NCBI RefSeq assembly: GCF_018860155.1
Contig: NZ_JAHKNI010000010.1
Coordinates: 186,001 to 250,000, forward strand
Source: Nocardia albiluteola
GTDB taxonomy: Bacteria; Actinomycetota; Actinomycetes; Mycobacteriales; Mycobacteriaceae
Direction of reading: 5' to 3'
DNA length: 64,000 bases
Below, piece by piece: positions 16,737 through 25,042 of this stretch (position 1 is the first letter of the stretch; each line of letters begins with the position of its first letter). The translations under genes and the position numbers were made by a program. The notes under the pieces were generated by a model, which had not been told where the DNA came from, ran no database searches, and saw only the letters and a program-made list of their open reading frames with translations.

Positions 16737-17848
16737 TCGTTACCGCCGCCGCCGAGTTGTTCGCGCGCAACGGGTTCCACGAAGTCAGCATGAGCCAGGT
16801 CGCCGGCGCGGTGGGAATCTCCGCTCCGGCGCTGTACCGGCATTTCCGTGACAAGCGTGATGTGCTGGCGCAAGTGGTCGCGGACGCCTTCGCGGCGTTG
16901 GAGGCAGCGGTGCCCGCTGACGTGGACACCGACGGCGCGCTGCGAGGCTTGGCGGAGTTGGTGGCGCAGCGGCGCGACATCGGCGCGTTGTGGCAGCGGG
17001 AGGCCAGGCATCTGCCCGAGGCGGCTAGGGCTCAGACCCGCGATCGGCTGTGCCGGCTGAATGCCCGGATGACCGGCATACTGCGGATCGAGCGTCCGAC
17101 ACTCGCCCAGTCCACCGCCGACCTGCTGGTCTGGTCGGTGTCGGGGGTGCTGGCCAGCCCCGCCAGCCACCGGGTCGCCGTGCCGGCCAATCGGATGGCT
17201 GACCTGCTGTACGCGATGGGGCGCGCGGTGCTTTCCGCGACCGTCACTGCCGAGGAGTCGGCCGATGTCGACGGTGACGCGCGGGTCTCCCGGGCATCGC
17301 GCCGGGAGCACCTGGTCAGCGCGGCTACCGAGTTGTTCAACCGGCGCGGGTATCTGGAGGTCGGTGTCGACGATATCGGGCTGGCGGCAGGGATCGCCGG
17401 GCCCAGCGTGTACAAGCACTTCGCCAGCAAGCACGAGCTGCTCTACGCAGCGCTGAACCGGGGGGCCGAGGTACTGCAGTTCGGCTTGGGTCGCGCCGTC
17501 GCCCACTCCAGTTCGCCAGAGGCGGCGCTGGTCAATGTGCTGCGCTCCTATGTGGACCTGTTCACCCAGCACCCCGACCTGATGGGGGTGCTGGTTACCG
17601 AAGTGGACCACCTGCCGGCAGAGCAGCGGCACGTCATCCGCCAGGCGCAGCACGACTATGTCGCCGAGTGGGTGCACCTGCTGGTCTCAGTGCGGCCAGA
17701 ACTCAGCCGCCCAACAGCGGCGATAGCGGTGCACGGCGTGTTCGGCCTGGTCAACAGCGTGGTGCGGGTTGGCCACCTGCGCGCCCGTCCATCGCTGGGC
17801 GCCGACCTTATTCAACTGGGCCAGCGGCTGCTGGCTGCCCCTCTGTAG
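16694..17848 (+). CDS. Tandem TetR-family regulator (two TetR units)
   Basis: A 384-residue protein holding two TetR/AcrR units in one chain. The first HTH is MSQVAGAVGISAPALYRHFR with DKRDVL (about residues 35-60), the second VDDIGLAAGIAGPSVYKHFA with SKHELL (about residues 227-252). Each is followed by a helical ligand/dimer domain. Because TetR proteins normally dimerise, a fused pair could bind DNA as a single chain or dimerise to contact two sites. The GTG start at 16694 lies within the 3' end of the ligase remnant. The neighbours are lipid/ester genes, and the paired GTTAGCCA boxes flank this gene, so it is the best candidate for their regulator. Similar double-TetR proteins occur in mycobacteria. 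Confidence 0.8.
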   Translation: MPAGRTRPGNRRELIVTAAAELFARNGFHEVSMSQVAGAVGISAPALYRHFRDKRDVLAQVVADAFAALEAAVPADVDTDGALRGLAELVAQRRDIGALWQREARHLPEAARAQTRDRLCRLNARMTGILRIERPTLAQSTADLLVWSVSGVLASPASHRVAVPANRMADLLYAMGRAVLSATVTAEESADVDGDARVSRASRREHLVSAATELFNRRGYLEVGVDDIGLAAGIAGPSVYKHFASKHELLYAALNRGAEVLQFGLGRAVAHSSSPEAALVNVLRSYVDLFTQHPDLMGVLVTEVDHLPAEQRHVIRQAQHDYVAEWVHLLVSVRPELSRPTAAIAVHGVFGLVNSVVRVGHLRARPSLGADLIQLGQRLLAAPL

Positions 17849-17892
17849 TCGGACAACACCGGAGCCTGGACGTTGACAAACGCCGTCCGCTG

Positions 17893-17928
17893 CGAGAAGT
17901 TAATTCTCGTTAGCCATAATGTGGGAGG
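17893..17928 (+). promoter_or_regulatory. Palindrome, GTTAGCCA box and ribosome site before carboxylesterase
   Basis: CGAGAA (17893-17898) and TTCTCG (17904-17909) form a perfect inverted repeat around GTTAA. It abuts GTTAGCCATAATG (17909-17921), which matches the box before the acyl-CoA synthetase remnant. GGGAGG at 17923-17928 is the ribosome site for ATG 17933. The very short distance between box and ribosome site suggests a repressor that blocks transcript start. Confidence 0.5.
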
Positions 17929-17932
17929 TCTG

Positions 17933-19411
17933 ATGGAGGCGCGAGTCAGCTCTGGTGCGCTGCGGGGCGAGGTCGTGGACGGGGTTGCGGTCTTCCGCGG
18001 GATCCCGTTCGCGGCGGCGCCGTTCGGGGAACTCCGGTTCCGCCCGCCGCAGCCGGCGCCGCGATGGCACGGCGTGCGGGTCGCCACTGCGCATGGCCCT
18101 GGTTGCCCGCAGCCTGTGAACCCGCGCGACCCGATGCACCGGTACTTCAACCCGGATACCCAAGGCGAGGACTGCCTCAGCCTGCAGGTCTGGACGCCCG
18201 ACGTGGGTGGTTCCGGGTTGCCGGTCATGGTGTGGATCCACGGTGGCGGCTACCTCACCGGTGGTGGATCGGCGCTCGCTCACGACGGCTCGACCTTCGC
18301 CCGCAGCGGTGTGGTGCACGTGTCGGTCAACTACCGGCTGAATGTCGAGGGCTTCCTCTACTTCCGGGGCGAGCCAGCCAATCTCGGTCTGCTGGACCAA
18401 GTGGCCGCGTTGCGCTGGGTGCAGGACAACATCGCCGCCTTTGGCGGTGATCCTGCCAACGTGACCGTTTTCGGCCAGTCCGCTGGGGCGGTCAGCGTGC
18501 AAACCCTGCTCGCTATGCCCGCCGCCCGTGGCCTGTTCCGCCGGGCCATCGCCCAGAGTGGCTGTCCGGTGGCGGCAGTGGCCCCGGCTGACGCGCTGGA
18601 GGTAACCCAGCGATTGGCGGCGATCCTTGGCGTGCCACCCACCCGCGAGGGGTTCGCCGGCCTGAGCCCGGCCCAGACTCTCCCCGCGTTGACGCCATTG
18701 GTGCTGGACTTCAACAACCCGGTCTGCTGGGGCGCGCGGTCGTTCATGGTCAGCCCGTTCCGGCCGGTGATCGACGGCGACACGATGCCGGAGGCGGTGC
18801 TGCCCTCGGTCGCTGCCGGCGGTAGCTCCGAAGTCGACCTGCTGACCGGTACCAACCGCGACGAGACAACGGACTTCCTGCGGGCGCTCGGCATGCTCGA
18901 CCACGTCGACGAGCGATGGGCGGCCATGGCGGTGACCGCGTTCGGCGTCACCGACAGTGCGCTGGAGGTGTACCGCGCCACGTCGCGACCGGGTGCCGGG
19001 TTCGGCGAACTGGTGCAGGCGGCCTGGACCGACTGGGCCTTCCGGATACCTACCCTGCGGTTACTCGAAGCACATCGCGGTCGGCGTTTCTGCTACCAGT
19101 TCGACTGGGCCAGCCCGGCCCTGCCGGACGGCTTCGGCGCGACTCACGCGTTGGAGATTCCCTTCGTCCGGGACGCCCTGGGCGTGTTCGCCGCGGTCGC
19201 CCCGGAAGCCCGACGGACTCTCGGGGAGGATCCGCCGAGGGAGCTGGCCACCGCGATGCACCGGGCCTGGGTTTCCTTTGCCACGCACGGGAATCCGGGC
19301 TGGCCCGAGTACGACACATCGCGCCGCGCCACGATGCGGTTCGACACAGTGAGCGAGCCGGTCGACGACCTCGCCGGAGCCGAGCGTGAGCTCTGGGATG
19401 GCGTCCGGTGA
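17933..19411 (+). CDS. Type B carboxylesterase
   Basis: A 492-residue alpha/beta hydrolase of the carboxylesterase type B family. Typical signatures: FRGIPFAAAPFGELRFRPPQ near the N-terminus, EDCLSLQVW, the oxyanion-hole motif WIHGGGYLTGG, NLGLLDQVAALRWVQDNIAA, and the nucleophile elbow FGQSAGAVS with Ser183. The acid is probably Glu in the TGTNRDETT region and the His lies in the C-terminal FATHGNPGWP. It has no signal peptide, so it is cytoplasmic. ATG 17933 has a good ribosome site. GTGA overlap couples it to the MFS transporter, suggesting uptake or export of an ester or its product. Substrate unknown. Confidence 0.88.
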   Translation: MEARVSSGALRGEVVDGVAVFRGIPFAAAPFGELRFRPPQPAPRWHGVRVATAHGPGCPQPVNPRDPMHRYFNPDTQGEDCLSLQVWTPDVGGSGLPVMVWIHGGGYLTGGGSALAHDGSTFARSGVVHVSVNYRLNVEGFLYFRGEPANLGLLDQVAALRWVQDNIAAFGGDPANVTVFGQSAGAVSVQTLLAMPAARGLFRRAIAQSGCPVAAVAPADALEVTQRLAAILGVPPTREGFAGLSPAQTLPALTPLVLDFNNPVCWGARSFMVSPFRPVIDGDTMPEAVLPSVAAGGSSEVDLLTGTNRDETTDFLRALGMLDHVDERWAAMAVTAFGVTDSALEVYRATSRPGAGFGELVQAAWTDWAFRIPTLRLLEAHRGRRFCYQFDWASPALPDGFGATHALEIPFVRDALGVFAAVAPEARRTLGEDPPRELATAMHRAWVSFATHGNPGWPEYDTSRRATMRFDTVSEPVDDLAGAERELWDGVR

Positions 19412-20643
19412 CCCGCGTGGCCCAAGACACGGCGGCGGTGCCGTCCAGCATGCCTCGCCTGGGCCGGCTGATGGCCGCGTACTCCGGCGCGCAGCTCGTG
19501 CTGGCGGTCTGCGTCACCGGGGCCACGCAGGTGATGCTGCCCAACCAGATCGCGGAGTTCGCCGGAGAGCACAAGGTCGCTGTGTTCGGCCTGGTGACCG
19601 GCGTCGGTGCGGTGGCCAACATGATCGCTCAGCCCGTCTCCGGCGCACTGTCCGACCGGACGGCGACACGATTCGGCCGCCGAATGCCTTGGCTGGTGGG
19701 CGGGGCGGCGGGTGGGCTGGTAGCCCTGGCCGTACTGGGCAGTGCGACCACCGTGCTGTGGATCGCGGTCTGCTGGGGCCTGATGCAACTCTGCGTCGGC
19801 GCGATGAACGCGCCGCTGAGCGCGGTCGTCCCGGACGGCGCGCCGGTCGAGAAGCGGGGCCTGGTCTCCGCATTGGGCGCCATCGGGATGTTCGTCGGCG
19901 CGCTTGCTGGCGTGGCGGTCGCCACGGCCTTCAGCGAGCGGCTGCCGACCGGCTACCTCGCGCTCGGTGGATTGCTAGCGGTCGGCTGCACGTTGTGCGC
20001 TGCGTTGGCTGGTGAGCGGCCTGGCACGCGGCTGGCAGGCCGGGGGCTGCAATGGAGACTGCCGCGCGTGGCGGACCACCCCGACTTCGCGTGGGCGTTT
20101 CTGGCGCGGTTTCTCATCGTGCTGGGCTACCAGGCGCTGCTGTCCTACCTGCGCTATATCCTGACCGACTACATCGGACTGTCCGTATCGCAGGCGAACG
20201 CGGCCATGCCCACGCTGGCGGCGGTGGTGACGATCGCGGTGCTGGCCGGCCTGCTCCCGGTTGGGATCCTCTCCGACAGGATGGGCCGCCGGAAGGTTTT
20301 CGTCGTGGTGGCCTCGCTGGTTATCGCCGGCAGCGCGGCTATCCCTCTGGTTTGGCCGACCCTCAGCGGGCTGTACGTGTCGCTGGCCATCGCGGGGGTG
20401 GGAATCGGTGGCTACGCCGGGGTCGACCAGGCGCTGATGACCCAGGTACTGCCGAGGGCCGAGGACTCCGGCCGGGATCTCGGTCTGCTCAACATCGCGA
20501 ACAACGGCGCGCAGGTGCTGGCCCCGCTGGCCGCTTCGCTGGCCATTGCCTTCTGCGGCGGCTACCCAGTGCTGTACGCCTCCGCCATCGTGCTTGCCGT
20601 ACTCGGCGCTGTGGCGATCGTCCCCATCAAGAGTGTGCGCTGA
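19408..20643 (+). CDS. MFS transporter
   Basis: A 411-residue, 12-TM major facilitator, probably in the inner membrane. Motif A is visible after TM2 (GALSDRTATRFGRRMPWLVG) and its second copy before TM8 (GILSDRMGRRKVFVVV). The RFGRRMPW form resembles sugar/cation-type MFS families rather than the classic drug exporters. The start GTG 19408 overlaps the esterase stop. The secreted lipase gene follows 16 bp downstream, so esterase, transporter and lipase form one operon, consistent with breakdown of an extracellular ester and uptake of the released compound. Substrate not determinable from sequence. Confidence 0.82.
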   Translation: MTRVAQDTAAVPSSMPRLGRLMAAYSGAQLVLAVCVTGATQVMLPNQIAEFAGEHKVAVFGLVTGVGAVANMIAQPVSGALSDRTATRFGRRMPWLVGGAAGGLVALAVLGSATTVLWIAVCWGLMQLCVGAMNAPLSAVVPDGAPVEKRGLVSALGAIGMFVGALAGVAVATAFSERLPTGYLALGGLLAVGCTLCAALAGERPGTRLAGRGLQWRLPRVADHPDFAWAFLARFLIVLGYQALLSYLRYILTDYIGLSVSQANAAMPTLAAVVTIAVLAGLLPVGILSDRMGRRKVFVVVASLVIAGSAAIPLVWPTLSGLYVSLAIAGVGIGGYAGVDQALMTQVLPRAEDSGRDLGLLNIANNGAQVLAPLAASLAIAFCGGYPVLYASAIVLAVLGAVAIVPIKSVR

Positions 20644-20659
20644 TCTGAAGGAAGCCCCT

Positions 20660-21880
20660 ATGCCCAACAAACGCAGAATCCGCCGCGTGGTAACCGTTCT
20701 GCTCGCGGCCGTGTTCGCTGGGGCACCGGCCACCGCGCCGGCCGTCGCAGCCCCAGCCGGGATCCCAACCCCGGAACAGGACTCCTTCTACGCCCCGCCG
20801 GCTGAGCTGCCTGCGGCACCCGGCGTGGTCATCCGTTCGCGGACGGTCACCGACCTGGATTTCCTGACTCCGCTGGCGGCGCACGCCTGGCAGGTGCTGT
20901 ACCGCTCCACCTCGGCGCTGGGGCAGCCCGTCGCGGTGTCGGGGACGGTGCTGGTTCCCACCACCCCGTGGACGGCGGGGCCGCGCCCCCTGGTCACCTT
21001 CGCCTTCGGTGGGCACGGCTTCGCCTCGCACTGCGCGCCCTCATACAAGATGCGCACCGGCACCGAGGACCAGCTGGACTTCATCAAGCTGGCGCTAGCC
21101 CAGGGGTGGGCGGTGGTGGCGACCGACTATGAGCGGCTTGGCACCCCTGGGCCACACACACTCGGCGTGGGGCCTTCCGAGGCGCACGCGGTGCTGGACG
21201 CCGCCAGGGCCGCGCAGCGGCTCAGCGACGCCGGGCTGCGGCAGGACGCGCCGGTGGGGATCGCAGGCTACTCCCAGGGCGGGCAGGCCAGCGCGTGGGC
21301 GGCCGAGCTCCAGCCCTCCTACGCCCCCGAGCTGGATGTGCGCGGCACGAGCAGCGGTGGGGTGATGGCTGATGTCGGTGAGATGGCCAAGACACTGGAC
21401 GGCGGGCTGGCCTCCAGCATGGAGCTGGCTGTCCTGGTCGGGCATGGCAGCGCGTACCCCGACCTGGACCTCGACGGAGTCCTCAACGACGCGGGTAGAA
21501 GTATGGCCGCCAGACTGAGTTCCTCATGCCTGCTGGAACTGGAGCTGGAGTACTCGTTCCGCCGGCTCGACGACTTCACCACCGTCGGCGACCTGCTGAA
21601 CACCCCGCTCTGGCGGGCCCGGCTGGACCAGGATGTGCTCGGACGGAACACACCACGCGCGCCGATCATGATCTACATCGGCACGCTGGACGAGGTCGTT
21701 CCAGTCCCGCGCGCCGAGCAGCTTTACCACGACTACTGTGCCCGCGGCATTCCCGTCACGTGGCGGCCGATGCCGCTGCTGAACCACGGGTCCGCCGACC
21801 GGATCGGCGCGCGCGGCGCAGTGGACTGGCTGGCCGGCCGATTCGCCGATGCGCCGGTGGACAACTCATGTGGCACATAG
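20660..21880 (+). CDS. Secreted lipase, LIP (secretory lipase) family
   Basis: A 406-residue exported alpha/beta hydrolase. ATG 20660 starts a Sec signal peptide (basic KRRIRR, hydrophobic VVTVLLAAVFAGAPATA, Ala-rich cleavage region to about residue 32). The mature part matches the secretory-lipase family: YRSTSALGQPVAVSGTVLVP, FGGHGFASHCAPS, WAVVATDYERLGTPGPH, nucleophile elbow AGYSQGG with Ser205, IYIGTLDEVVP with the probable Asp, and the C-terminal NHGSADR containing His. The last gene of the esterase-MFS-lipase operon. Relatives hydrolyse triacylglycerols and short-chain esters. Ser/Asp/His triad appears intact. Confidence 0.88.
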   Translation: MPNKRRIRRVVTVLLAAVFAGAPATAPAVAAPAGIPTPEQDSFYAPPAELPAAPGVVIRSRTVTDLDFLTPLAAHAWQVLYRSTSALGQPVAVSGTVLVPTTPWTAGPRPLVTFAFGGHGFASHCAPSYKMRTGTEDQLDFIKLALAQGWAVVATDYERLGTPGPHTLGVGPSEAHAVLDAARAAQRLSDAGLRQDAPVGIAGYSQGGQASAWAAELQPSYAPELDVRGTSSGGVMADVGEMAKTLDGGLASSMELAVLVGHGSAYPDLDLDGVLNDAGRSMAARLSSSCLLELELEYSFRRLDDFTTVGDLLNTPLWRARLDQDVLGRNTPRAPIMIYIGTLDEVVPVPRAEQLYHDYCARGIPVTWRPMPLLNHGSADRIGARGAVDWLAGRFADAPVDNSCGT

Positions 21881-21891
21881 GTGGAGGTCTG

Positions 21892-21950
21892 ATGGGGCAA
21901 CGAGTGGTGGTCACGGGTGTCAGCATGATGCCGTTCGCGGCACCGAGCGT
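21892..21950 (+). pseudogene. Truncated start of a thiolase-like or lipid-transfer gene
   Basis: ATG 21892 is preceded by GTGGAGGTCTG, nearly the same as the leader of the carboxylesterase gene (GGGAGGTCTG). It encodes GQRVVVTGVSMMPFAAPS, the N-terminus expected of thiolase-fold/SCP-x-type proteins that begin with a VxVxGxxMxPF strand. After about 18 residues all similarity to such a family ends and the frame drifts into non-protein-like sequence. The break lies within about 20 bp of a possible insertion-sequence end. A fragment only; the family call rests on a short stretch. Confidence 0.4.
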
Positions 21951-22460
21951 CCAAGGGGCACAGGGCTGCTCAATTTTCAGATGGCGCAGTTCGACGGCTC
22001 GTCTGTCTAATGTCACAGTGCTGCAGAACCTGCCGCGGGAGCAGACCATAACCTCTTGTCTAACAGGGCTTTTCATTCCGAAGCGGCAAGCGGCCAGAAC
22101 AAGAAGTTGTGTTCATCTTCACAACAGCCATGCATTTCAGGCCAGCGCTGGGACGTCAGGTCGCGAACCGGGGCTCAATGTGCCAGGTGAAAGGGCTGAC
22201 CTGTACGGACATGGCTCGCATCGGGTGCGTGGCGGCTTGGTTCCGCTCGGGGCCTTGGGTCGCGCTCGAGACAGCGGCGGGGCCGGGTCGGCACGGCGCA
22301 AGGCGACAACGCTCCGTTCCCCGCGGTGGCAATAACCACAGTCTCCCGTGCGCGGAACAGGTGATAGGAAAGCGCTGCGGTTCTGCACGGCATGACGTCT
22401 GTGTGCACGCACAGCCGGGACGAACACACTCGTTGCCAGCACCGGAGAGGAGTCCCTGTG
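21951..22460. other. Gene-free interval with possible IS21-type end remnant
   Basis: About 500 bp without a gene that I can support. CTCAATTTTCAGATGGCGCA at about 21970-21989 looks like the repeated ends of IS21-family elements in actinobacteria, where a TCA(A/G)TTTTC-(A/G)-(G/A)(A/G)TGGCG motif is common. No transposase remains. Base composition is lower in GC than the flanking genes between 21960 and 22130. The distal part (22300-22460) presumably holds the promoter of the terpene cluster. IS assignment is from memory of the pattern and is weak. Confidence 0.25.
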
Positions 22461-23525
22461 ATGCACCCCGACAGTTCAGAGCCGGTAGTTGGAGGCAGCA
22501 CTCCCGGGGCCGTTGATTCGCCGGCCGGCATTTCTCTGCCTTTTCCGGTCGATATCAGTCCCGACCTGGAGAGTGCTCGGCGATCCCACAACGAGTGGAT
22601 GGTCCGGCACCGACTGCTCTGCACCGACGACACGAGGGCATTGGCACAGTATCGCAACACCGACCTGCCTCGGTTGGCGGCGCTGGTGTGGCCTTATGCG
22701 CGCGGCGCCGATCTGGAGCTCGGATGCGACGTGGTCGGCTGGACCCTGGTGTTCGACGACTGGTTCGACTCCGGTCTCGAGTTGCAGTCCGTCAACGCGG
22801 TAATCGACAGGCTGATCGACGTGCTCACAGGGCCGGAGCGGCCAGTCGAACGATCGGCCCCTCCGTTGGTGCACGCCTTCAGCGATATCTGGTCGCGGTG
22901 TAGCGCGGACATGCCGGCATCCTGGCGACGCCGCGCGGCGCACAACTGGGAGTTTTATCTCTGCGCCAACATGCACGAAGCGACCGAACGCGGGCTGGGC
23001 CGGATACCGTCGCTCGACCACTTCCTGTGCCTTCGCCGGGGCACGGTCTGCCTGGAGAACTATCTCGACCTGTGTGAACGACTCGGCGGATTTCACGTGA
23101 CCCCCAAGGCATTTCATATACCTCAGCTACGACAGTTGCGTCGCTTGGCCGCGCTGATCCCGGCGCTCACCAATGATGTGGTCACGCTGCCCAAAGAGGA
23201 AAACGCCGGCGAGGTCAACAACCTGGTGCTGGTGCTGGAACGACAACATGGCTGCGATCGCGACGAGGCGCTCGACGCTGCCCTGAAGTTCATCGAGGAA
23301 AAGGTCGCTCAATTCGTCGCACTGACGGCGGACATGCCAACCCTGGCCGATCGATACCGCCTTCCAGCGCAGGAACAGCACCACATCAACCGTTATGTGG
23401 ACGCGCAGCGTCTGTGGATGGGAGGTTTCGAGGAATGGTCACGCCGGACCCCGCGATACACGAATCAGCCGACAGAGACGGAACCGAAGTGGCAATCGAA
23501 GGCGACGCTGAGACTGGGGGCCTGA
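22461..23525 (+). CDS. Class I terpene synthase (sesquiterpene-type)
   Basis: A 354-residue bacterial class I terpene cyclase. The Asp-rich metal motif is DDWFD (residues 99-103), and the NSE triad is N238-D-x-x-T242-x-x-x-E246 (NDVVTLPKE), with EENAGEVNNLVLVL after it. The C-terminal RY pair is present near RRTPRY. Spacing and segments such as GADLELGCDVVGW and PLVHAFSDIWSR are close to pentalenene-synthase-like enzymes, so farnesyl diphosphate is the likely substrate, ionised and cyclised with three Mg ions. ATG 22461 has GGAGAGGAG upstream. The 3' end overlaps the P450 gene by 91 bp. Product skeleton cannot be predicted. Confidence 0.88.
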   Translation: MHPDSSEPVVGGSTPGAVDSPAGISLPFPVDISPDLESARRSHNEWMVRHRLLCTDDTRALAQYRNTDLPRLAALVWPYARGADLELGCDVVGWTLVFDDWFDSGLELQSVNAVIDRLIDVLTGPERPVERSAPPLVHAFSDIWSRCSADMPASWRRRAAHNWEFYLCANMHEATERGLGRIPSLDHFLCLRRGTVCLENYLDLCERLGGFHVTPKAFHIPQLRQLRRLAALIPALTNDVVTLPKEENAGEVNNLVLVLERQHGCDRDEALDAALKFIEEKVAQFVALTADMPTLADRYRLPAQEQHHINRYVDAQRLWMGGFEEWSRRTPRYTNQPTETEPKWQSKATLRLGA

Positions 23526-24883
23526 TCCCACGCTTCGCCGGACGGCGGTTGCCCTTGGCCGGACATGCCATCGCATTCGGAAGGGATCCGCTGGGCTTCC
23601 TGCAATCTGTCCGCAACGAAGGCGACATCGTGCGGCTTCAGCTGGGCCCCAAGCAGTTCTACCTGCTCAACTCGCCGACAGTGATACGTAAGGCATTGGT
23701 CGAGGATGCGGCGAAATACGGTAAGGGCCTGTTGTTTCAGCGGGTACGTCCGCTGCTCGGCAACGGGCTGGTCAACTCCGAAGGTTCCTTCCACGCGCGG
23801 CAGCGTCGGCTGATGCAGCCCGCGTTCAATCGCAAACACATCGCGCACTACATCGAATCCATGAACCACCTCGCAGCATCGCTGTCGGCTCGTTGGCGCG
23901 ACGGTGAGACCATCACACTGACCGACGACCTACACAGGCTGAGTTCCGACGTGATCGCCACGACCATGTTCCCGGATATGTCGAGCCGATCGATCGTCGA
24001 GGAGTTGCAACGTTCTCTGGCTATCGTGTTGCGCGGGGTGATCATCAGGACATTGGTTCCCTACCAGTTCTGGGAATTCCTGCCGACGCCCGGCAATCTG
24101 AACTACCAGCGCGCGATCCGCCGGCTACGGAGCGCGACCGGCGAGCTCATCACGGCAGCGCGAGCCGGGGATGTCGAACCGGACGGACTGCTGGCGCTCT
24201 TGGTGGCCGCGCGGGATGCCGAAACCGGCGCCGCGATGACCGACACACAGTTGCTGGACGAGGTCACTACTTTGTTCGCGGCCGGTACGGAGACCGCGTC
24301 GGTCACACTGTCGTGGCTGTTCTACGAACTTGCGGGCCACAGCGACATCGAGGCGCGCTTGCACGCTGAACTGGATGAGCACCTCTCCTCGGATCGCATC
24401 GATGCCGACACCATCCATCGGCTCGATTACTGTCGTCGCGTGATCGAGGAGACGCTGCGGTTACACACGCCGACCTGGTTTCTGAGCAGACGTGCTCTCG
24501 ACACGGTACAGCTGGACGGCTGGGTGATACCGGCTGGTGCTGAAATCATCTACAGTCCGACGACGATGCATCGTGACCCGAAACTGTTCGACGACCCGAT
24601 GCGATTCGATCCGGACCGATGGCTGCCCGAACGCCGCCCCGGCATCGCTGATGGTGCGTTCATTCCGTTTAATCTCGGCATTCGCAAATGCATAGGCGAC
24701 CACTATGCGATGACCGAGATGATCGTGACAGCGGCCACGATCGCGCGTCGGTGGCGACTGTACAGAATGCCGGGACAGACTGCCCGCGAACACATTTCCA
24801 CGACTGTTCATCCCGGAGACCTCCGAATGCGGACAGTATTCCGGCAGTCGAGCACGACGGCGGCGCCGGCTTACAGCTCATAA
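23435..24883 (+). CDS. Cytochrome P450, terpene-tailoring
   Basis: A 482-residue cytochrome P450 with all class signatures: the I-helix oxygen-binding FAAGTETAS, the K-helix ExxR in EETLR, MRFDPDRWLPER, and the haem loop FIPFNLGIRKCIGDHYA with Cys419 as thiolate ligand. The overall form (LPLAGHAIAFGRDPLGFLQS near the start) resembles CYP170/CYP183-type enzymes that oxidise epi-isozizaene or pentalenene. ATG 23435 was chosen because GGGAGG precedes it by 9 nt; an upstream in-frame ATG at 23414 lacks a site. It starts inside the terpene synthase gene, so translation is coupled. No ferredoxin gene lies nearby. Expected role: oxidation of the cyclase product. Confidence 0.9.
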   Translation: MVTPDPAIHESADRDGTEVAIEGDAETGGLIPRFAGRRLPLAGHAIAFGRDPLGFLQSVRNEGDIVRLQLGPKQFYLLNSPTVIRKALVEDAAKYGKGLLFQRVRPLLGNGLVNSEGSFHARQRRLMQPAFNRKHIAHYIESMNHLAASLSARWRDGETITLTDDLHRLSSDVIATTMFPDMSSRSIVEELQRSLAIVLRGVIIRTLVPYQFWEFLPTPGNLNYQRAIRRLRSATGELITAARAGDVEPDGLLALLVAARDAETGAAMTDTQLLDEVTTLFAAGTETASVTLSWLFYELAGHSDIEARLHAELDEHLSSDRIDADTIHRLDYCRRVIEETLRLHTPTWFLSRRALDTVQLDGWVIPAGAEIIYSPTTMHRDPKLFDDPMRFDPDRWLPERRPGIADGAFIPFNLGIRKCIGDHYAMTEMIVTAATIARRWRLYRMPGQTAREHISTTVHPGDLRMRTVFRQSSTTAAPAYSS

Positions 24884-25042
24884 TCGGAATCAATCTGTCC
24901 TGGAATAACTCTCGATGAGTCCAACCGGTGCCTGCCGGTGGCGGCGGGCGTAGCGTCCGCACGATGTCGAGCAGCTCAGGGGATGGCTCAGCATCGCCAT
25001 GGGTGTGCCTCGAGTGCCGCCTTCGTGCCTGTCATCGGGCGA

